From assembly GCA_023410645.1 (NCBI GenBank), contig JAEYPQ010000044.1, forward strand, positions 1-26,280: a DNA stretch of 26,280 nucleotides, written 5' to 3'. Source of the DNA: Bacillota bacterium (GTDB taxonomy: Bacteria > Bacillota > Clostridia > TANB77 > CAG-465). Under the pieces are notes generated by a model. The model ran no database searches. It worked only from the letters and a program-made list of their open reading frames with translations, and had not been told where the DNA came from. This document shows, in pieces, positions 22,034 to 26,280 of the stretch. A program made the position numbers and the translations under genes. Every line of letters begins with the position of its first letter. Within the stretch, counting starts at the first letter, position 1.

Positions 22034-23029
22034 ATGTGGTTTAAAGAAATATCAGATGATTCTGACGTTGTAATATCAACTAGAGTTAGATTTGCTAGAA
22101 GCATAGATGGATATAAGTTTCCACATATGCTATCTGAAAAAGAATTAAATGATGTTATAAGTAAAGTTGAAAGCAGTATTAATAAGAAAAAATATAATTT
22201 ACTTAGAATGAAAGATATTGATGATATAAATAGAATGAGCCTTGTTGAAAAACATTTAATCTCAAAGGAATTTGAAGATAATATAAATGGTGCAATAGTT
22301 ATAAATAAGGATAATACAATTGTAACTATGATTAATGAAGAAGATCATCTGAGAATACAATCATTTGGAAGTGGATTTAAAATGGATGATTGCTATAAAA
22401 GATTAACTGATTTTACTGACCAATTAAATGAAAAAATAGATTTTTCTATTAGTGAAAAATATGGATATATAACATCTTGTCCAACAAATGTTGGAAGTGC
22501 AATGAGGGTTTCAGTTATGATACATTTGCCTGCACTTTCAAAAATGGGACTATTAAATAAATTACTTGATCAGGCATCAAGCCTTGGATTTTCGGTAAGA
22601 GGTTATTATGGTGAAAATACAGTAGGTGGTGGAAATATATATCAAATATCTAATCAAAAGACATTAGGAATATCAGATGAAGATATAATATATAATACTA
22701 AGACTATTGTTACATCAATTATAGAACAAGAAAGAAAAGCAAGAGAAATACTAAAAAGGTCAAATATGTATTTGGAGGATAGTGTATATAGAGCATATGG
22801 AATTTTAAAAAATGCAAGAATTATTTCTGATGAAGAAGCTCTTAAACTATTATCAGAAGTAAGGCTTGGAGTATCAATTAAATTAATAAATGAAACTAAT
22901 CTTGAAACAATTCAAAGATTAATGGTTGATACAAAGGAAAATACATTAAAAACAATACTTAAAGAAAATTTTTCAAAAGAAGAGGAAAATATTAAAAGAG
23001 CAGAATATATAAGGAAGGAGTTTGATTAA
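22034..23029 (+). CDS. mcsB: McsB, protein-arginine kinase
   Basis: The start at 22034 follows AGGTGAGG that overlaps the mcsA stop; a GTG at 22025 lies inside that site. The 331-residue phosphagen-kinase-fold enzyme has the ATP-binding VISTRVRFARSI, the catalytic acidic loop NEEDHLRIQ, the TSCPTNVGSAMRVSVMIHLP strand with the conserved Cys, and the RGYYGE segment. McsB phosphorylates arginines on misfolded proteins and CtsR, marking them for ClpC-ClpP. It is complete and coupled to clpC, which starts one base after its stop. Confidence 0.97.
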   Translation: MWFKEISDDSDVVISTRVRFARSIDGYKFPHMLSEKELNDVISKVESSINKKKYNLLRMKDIDDINRMSLVEKHLISKEFEDNINGAIVINKDNTIVTMINEEDHLRIQSFGSGFKMDDCYKRLTDFTDQLNEKIDFSISEKYGYITSCPTNVGSAMRVSVMIHLPALSKMGLLNKLLDQASSLGFSVRGYYGENTVGGGNIYQISNQKTLGISDEDIIYNTKTIVTSIIEQERKAREILKRSNMYLEDSVYRAYGILKNARIISDEEALKLLSEVRLGVSIKLINETNLETIQRLMVDTKENTLKTILKENFSKEEENIKRAEYIRKEFD

Positions 23030-23030
23030 T

Positions 23031-25457
23031 ATGTATGAATTTACAGGTAGAGCACAAAAAGTATTAGATATATCAAGAGAGTTTGCAGAAGAACACAACT
23101 ATTCTTTTATTGGTACAGAACATATTTTATATGGCCTAATAAAAGAAGGAGAAGGACTTGCAAGTAAGATATTAACAAATCAAGGTTTGACATCTGAATA
23201 TGTTGAACAAGAGATTTTAAAAATAGATGGGGTTATGACAACACTTGATGATGAGATTGAATTTACACCAAGAGCAAAAAGAATAATAGAAAATAGTAGT
23301 AAGGAATCTAAAAGAATGGGACAAAATTATGTTGGAACAGAACATATATTGTTATCTCTTATGAGAGAAATAGATAGTGTGGCAGTAAGAATATTAATAG
23401 ATGCAAATATAGATCCACAAAGAATATTCGCTGATTTACTTAGACTTTTAAGTGAAGATTCGCCAATTAATAATTTTTCAGAAGATAAATCTTCTGTCGA
23501 CACTTCTAATACACCAACATTAAGTCAATATGGAAAAGATTTGACTGTTATGGCAAAGGAAAATAAATTAGATCCTGTTATTGGAAGAAATGCTGAAATT
23601 CAAAGAATTATTGAAATACTTAGTAGAAGAACAAAAAATAACCCAGTTTTAATAGGAGAACCAGGTGTTGGTAAGACTGCAGTAGTAGAAGGATTAGCAC
23701 AAATGATATATGATGGAAAAGTTCCAGAAATATTAAAAAATAAAAGAGTTGTTTCACTTGATATGTCAGCTATGATTGCAGGAGCTAAATATAGAGGAGA
23801 TTTCGAAGAAAGATTGAAGAAATCTTTACAAGAAATTAAAAAATCTGGAAATATAATTTTATTTATTGATGAACTTCATACAATAATTGGTGCTGGATCA
23901 GCTGAAGGTGCAATGGATGCTGCTAATATATTAAAGCCATTACTATCTCGTGGAGAAGTACAAATAATAGGAGCAACAACACTCAACGAGTATAGAAAAC
24001 ATATTGAAAAAGATGCAGCTTTAGAAAGAAGATTCCAAAGCGTTATGATAGAAGAACCAAGTTTAGATGATACTATACAAATTTTAAAAGGACTTAAAGA
24101 TAAGTATGAAGCACATCACAAAGTTAAAATCACAGATGAGGCGATTAAAGAGGCTGTTGTTCTTTCACAAAGATATATTAATGATAGATATTTACCAGAT
24201 AAAGCAATTGATCTGATTGATGAAGCATGCTCAAAAATAAAACTTAAAACTGTTACTCAACCAGAGAGTATAAATAAGTTAGAAAAAGAATTAGAAAAAT
24301 TATCTAAAGATAAAGAAGAAGCAATCATAAGCCAATCTTTTGAAAAAGCTGCAAAACTTAGAGATGAAGAAAGGACCTTGAAAGAAAAAATAACTAAACA
24401 AAAAGAAAAATGGGCAAAAGATGAAAAAAATAAAGATGCAAGTATAGGCTCAGAAGAAATATGCCAAGTTGTATCTACTTGGACAAAAATTCCTGTATCA
24501 AAACTTACAGAAACAGAAACAGAGAAGTTAAGAAACCTAGATAACAGTTTAAAAGAAAGGGTTATTGGCCAAGATGAGGCAGTTGAATCGCTTGCTAGAG
24601 CTATAAAAAGAGCAAGGGTTGGACTTAAAGATGAAAAAAGACCAATTGGATCATTTATGTTACTTGGACCAACTGGTGTTGGTAAAACAGAACTTACAAA
24701 AACTTTAGCCAAAAATCTATTTGGAAATGAAAATGCTATGATTAGAATGGATATGTCTGAATTTATGGAACCACATAGTGTATCAAAACTTATTGGATCA
24801 CCTCCAGGATATGTTGGATATGATGATGGTGGACAGTTAACTGAACAAGTTAGAAGAAAACCATATAGTATAGTATTATTTGATGAGATTGAAAAAGCAC
24901 ATCCAGATGTATTTAATATATTGCTTCAAATTCTTGAAGATGGAAGACTTACTGATTCAAATGGAAGAACTGTTAGTTTTAAAAATACAGTTATTATAAT
25001 GACATCAAATGCAGGAGCTAGAAATATTGTTGAAAACAAATCCATTGGTTTTATTAATAAAGAAGATAGAGAAAGAGATTATGAAAAAACAAAAGAACAA
25101 GTCCTGTCAGAACTTAAGAAAATGTTTAGACCTGAGTTTTTAAATAGGCTTGATGAAATAATAGTATTTAAAAAATTAAATTCCGAAAGCGTTGAAAAAA
25201 TAACTAGACTAATGTTAAAAGAATTTGAGGATAGATTAAAATCAAGAGATATAAAATTAGAAATAACTAATGATGTTGTAAAATATATTGCAAAAGTTGG
25301 GTTTGATGAAACATATGGGGCAAGACCTTTAAGAAGAGCTATACAAACAAAAATCGAAGATAAATTTGCAGAAGAAATACTAGATAAGAATATAAAAGAT
25401 GGTGACAAAGTAAAAATAGATATTAAGGATGATAAAATAATTATTCAAACTATTTAA
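23031..25457 (+). CDS. clpC: ClpC, AAA+ unfoldase of the ClpCP protease
   Basis: The start at 23031 (MYEFTGRAQKVLDIS) follows AAGGAAGGAG at ten bases; the TTG at 23022 is too close. The 808-residue protein contains a double Clp N domain (to about 140, including EHILLSLMRE), the first AAA module (Walker A GEPGVGKT at 209-216, Walker B LFIDELHT), a UVR/middle domain (FEKAAKLRDEERTLKEK), and the second AAA module (Walker A GPTGVGKT at 546-553, Walker B LFDEIEKA, RPEFLNRLDE, and the sensor 2 segment GARPLRRAIQ). It unfolds arginine-phosphorylated and adaptor-delivered substrates into ClpP. It is the last gene of the CtsR regulon operon. Confidence 0.98.
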   Translation: MYEFTGRAQKVLDISREFAEEHNYSFIGTEHILYGLIKEGEGLASKILTNQGLTSEYVEQEILKIDGVMTTLDDEIEFTPRAKRIIENSSKESKRMGQNYVGTEHILLSLMREIDSVAVRILIDANIDPQRIFADLLRLLSEDSPINNFSEDKSSVDTSNTPTLSQYGKDLTVMAKENKLDPVIGRNAEIQRIIEILSRRTKNNPVLIGEPGVGKTAVVEGLAQMIYDGKVPEILKNKRVVSLDMSAMIAGAKYRGDFEERLKKSLQEIKKSGNIILFIDELHTIIGAGSAEGAMDAANILKPLLSRGEVQIIGATTLNEYRKHIEKDAALERRFQSVMIEEPSLDDTIQILKGLKDKYEAHHKVKITDEAIKEAVVLSQRYINDRYLPDKAIDLIDEACSKIKLKTVTQPESINKLEKELEKLSKDKEEAIISQSFEKAAKLRDEERTLKEKITKQKEKWAKDEKNKDASIGSEEICQVVSTWTKIPVSKLTETETEKLRNLDNSLKERVIGQDEAVESLARAIKRARVGLKDEKRPIGSFMLLGPTGVGKTELTKTLAKNLFGNENAMIRMDMSEFMEPHSVSKLIGSPPGYVGYDDGGQLTEQVRRKPYSIVLFDEIEKAHPDVFNILLQILEDGRLTDSNGRTVSFKNTVIIMTSNAGARNIVENKSIGFINKEDRERDYEKTKEQVLSELKKMFRPEFLNRLDEIIVFKKLNSESVEKITRLMLKEFEDRLKSRDIKLEITNDVVKYIAKVGFDETYGARPLRRAIQTKIEDKFAEEILDKNIKDGDKVKIDIKDDKIIIQTI

Positions 25458-25471
25458 AATTATAATGTATA

Positions 25472-25500
25472 TTGAAGATTAGTTTAATTTGTGATATAGT
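25472..25500 (+). promoter_or_regulatory. Sigma-A-type promoter after clpC
   Basis: TTGAAG (25472-25477), a 17-base spacer and an extended -10 TGATATAGT (25492-25500) lie just before the zinc-ribbon gene. No hairpin terminator for clpC is seen between them, so some read-through is likely. Confidence 0.65.
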
Positions 25501-25525
25501 ATATTATATATAGGAGGTTATATAT

Positions 25526-26044
25526 ATGGAATTCATGAAAAAAATCGAAGAGATATCAAAAAAAGTTGGAAAAACTGCTACTGAAACTTATAATACTGTT
25601 GCTGATAAATCTGGTAAGTTAATTGAAGAAACTAAAATGAAAATTTCAATTTCTGATAAACAAAATGAAATAGATGAGGCATATGAAAATATAGGTAAGA
25701 CAGTTTATGAAATGTATGTTAAGGGTGAAGATGTTGGTAAGGCTTTTACTAAAGAGGCTAAAAAAATAGATAAAATTAAAAATGAGATAGAAGAAGTAAA
25801 CAAAAAGATTTTATATAATAAAGGACTTAGAAATTGTTCATCATGTGGAGAAGTTATAAGTCTTGATAGTTCATTCTGCGAAATATGTGGCTCAAAACAA
25901 AAAGTACTTAGAATTAAAGAAGAGAAAAAAGAAGAACAAGAAAATGAATCAAAACCTGAGACAAAAGACAAAGTTTGTCCACAATGTGGATTAGTTACAG
26001 CTTTTGATAGTAAATTCTGTGCAAGATGTGGATATAAATTTTAA
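25526..26044 (+). CDS. Coiled-coil protein with two C-terminal zinc ribbons
   Basis: The 172-residue protein has a helical, charged N-terminal half (about 1-100) that should form a coiled coil and two zinc ribbons: Cys104, Cys107, Cys118, Cys121, then Cys151, Cys154, Cys165, Cys168 (CSSCG/CEICG and CPQCG/CARCG), joined by an acidic Lys/Glu linker. Proteins of this design are common in clostridia and mostly uncharacterised; they probably act as scaffold or stress-related proteins. A TAGGAGG site and its own promoter are present. It may be partly co-expressed with clpC by read-through. No catalytic motif is visible. Confidence 0.85.
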   Translation: MEFMKKIEEISKKVGKTATETYNTVADKSGKLIEETKMKISISDKQNEIDEAYENIGKTVYEMYVKGEDVGKAFTKEAKKIDKIKNEIEEVNKKILYNKGLRNCSSCGEVISLDSSFCEICGSKQKVLRIKEEKKEEQENESKPETKDKVCPQCGLVTAFDSKFCARCGYKF

Positions 26045-26064
26045 TTATCTAAAAATGGCATAAT

Positions 26065-26101
26065 AAATACTACTAAGCATATGATTGCTTAGTAGTATTT
26101 T
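26065..26101 (+). terminator. Strong hairpin terminator
   Basis: AAATACTACTAAGCA and TGCTTAGTAGTATTT form a perfect 15-bp stem around TATGAT, 21 bases after the zinc-ribbon gene. The flanking A and T runs would let it work in both directions. Confidence 0.9.
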
Positions 26102-26107
26102 ACACTA

Positions 26108-26136
26108 TTTGTCGAAGTAAAAATTAGTTTGTCGAA
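26108..26136 (+). promoter_or_regulatory. Two tandem Spo0A-type boxes
   Basis: TTTGTCGAA occurs at 26108-26116 and again at 26128-26136, 20 bases apart (two helical turns), in the same orientation. It matches the Spo0A '0A box' (TTTGTCRAA). They lie 28 bases and more upstream of the -35 at 26164, a position suited to activation. Identity as Spo0A sites is inferred from the match. Confidence 0.6.
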
Positions 26137-26163
26137 AAAATATAAAAAAAATCAAAAAAAGTG

Positions 26164-26192
26164 TTGACAAAGGGAAATAAAAATGGTATTAT
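26164..26192 (+). promoter_or_regulatory. Strong promoter facing the right edge
   Basis: TTGACA (26164-26169), a 17-base spacer and TATTAT (26187-26192), preceded by A-rich sequence like an UP element, form a near-consensus promoter. The GTCGC shortly after the -10 recalls clostridial rRNA/tRNA leaders as I remember them. The rest of the window (to 26280) contains no start codon with a convincing ribosome site. The transcribed gene lies beyond the window; a stable RNA operon is one possibility. Confidence 0.6.
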
Positions 26193-26280
26193 ATAACACG
26201 TCGCAAACAGAAAAAATATTGAAAAAATTATGTAAAAAAATACCATAATAAATTTTCAAAAAAAGACAAAAAATATATTG

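Noticed and set aside
23022..23030. TTG at 23022 as the clpC start
   Set aside because: It is immediately after the AGGAG site and overlaps the mcsB stop; the ATG at 23031 gives the normal MYEFTGRA N-terminus with proper spacing.
1..26280. CRISPR array, tRNA or rRNA gene
   Set aside because: No regularly spaced repeats and no tRNA- or rRNA-like conserved sequence were seen on either strand.

Overview
The window is a strongly AT-rich stretch from a Gram-positive Bacillota, most likely an uncultured clostridium. Three things support this: the ctsR-mcsA-mcsB-clpC heat-shock operon behind a perfect CtsR box, the ireB-ruvX-DUF1292 block, and the compact TTGACA/TATAAT promoters with AGGAGG ribosome binding sites. 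Every gene I can support lies on the + strand, so the region is probably transcribed along one replichore. There is no gene-free stretch longer than 300 bases; the longest gap is the last 236 bases.

Layout. (1) 1-1783: the 3' part of a large serine recombinase, open at the left edge, followed at once by a start-less peptidoglycan-binding fragment. This looks like the right end of an integrated element inside a host gene. (2) 1974-3186: two tandem DUF402 paralogs, the first apparently without the acidic metal-site residues. (3) 3357-6286: an ArsR repressor, thioredoxin, CoA-disulfide reductase/rhodanese fusion and flavin reductase/rubredoxin fusion in one operon with an operator over the promoter. 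It reads as a persulfide/thiol-redox unit. (4) 6468-9675: an orphan three-gene cluster of a VirB2/TrbC-like small membrane protein, a TadZ/CpaE-like protein with a deviant P-loop, and a membrane GAF + degenerate GGDEF protein. (5) 9730-11426: ireB, ruvX, a DUF1292 protein and an unknown gene.

(6) 11504-18791 is the most interesting region. Six tightly coupled or overlapping genes sit behind a strong promoter with a perfect 7-1-7 Fur-type box: a MinD/CooC-like ATPase, a fold-III PLP decarboxylase-like enzyme, a cysteine-synthase-like enzyme fused to a rhodanese, a class-V cysteine desulfurase, a DUF318 permease and a TIGR03943 membrane protein. A Fur-family regulator with its own promoter follows. 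I read this as a metal-responsive, sulfur-handling biosynthesis-and-transport system, possibly making or moving a sulfur-containing metallophore. The product is unknown.

(7) 18962-20938: a pilin-anchored protein whose C-terminus resembles the formylglycine-generating-enzyme/C-type-lectin fold used by diversity-generating retroelement targets. (8) 21073-25457: ctsR-mcsA-mcsB-clpC. (9) 25526-26044: a double zinc-ribbon protein. (10) 26045-26280: a perfect terminator, two tandem Spo0A-type boxes and a strong promoter pointing off the right edge.

Functions come from motif recognition alone. No database search was run.
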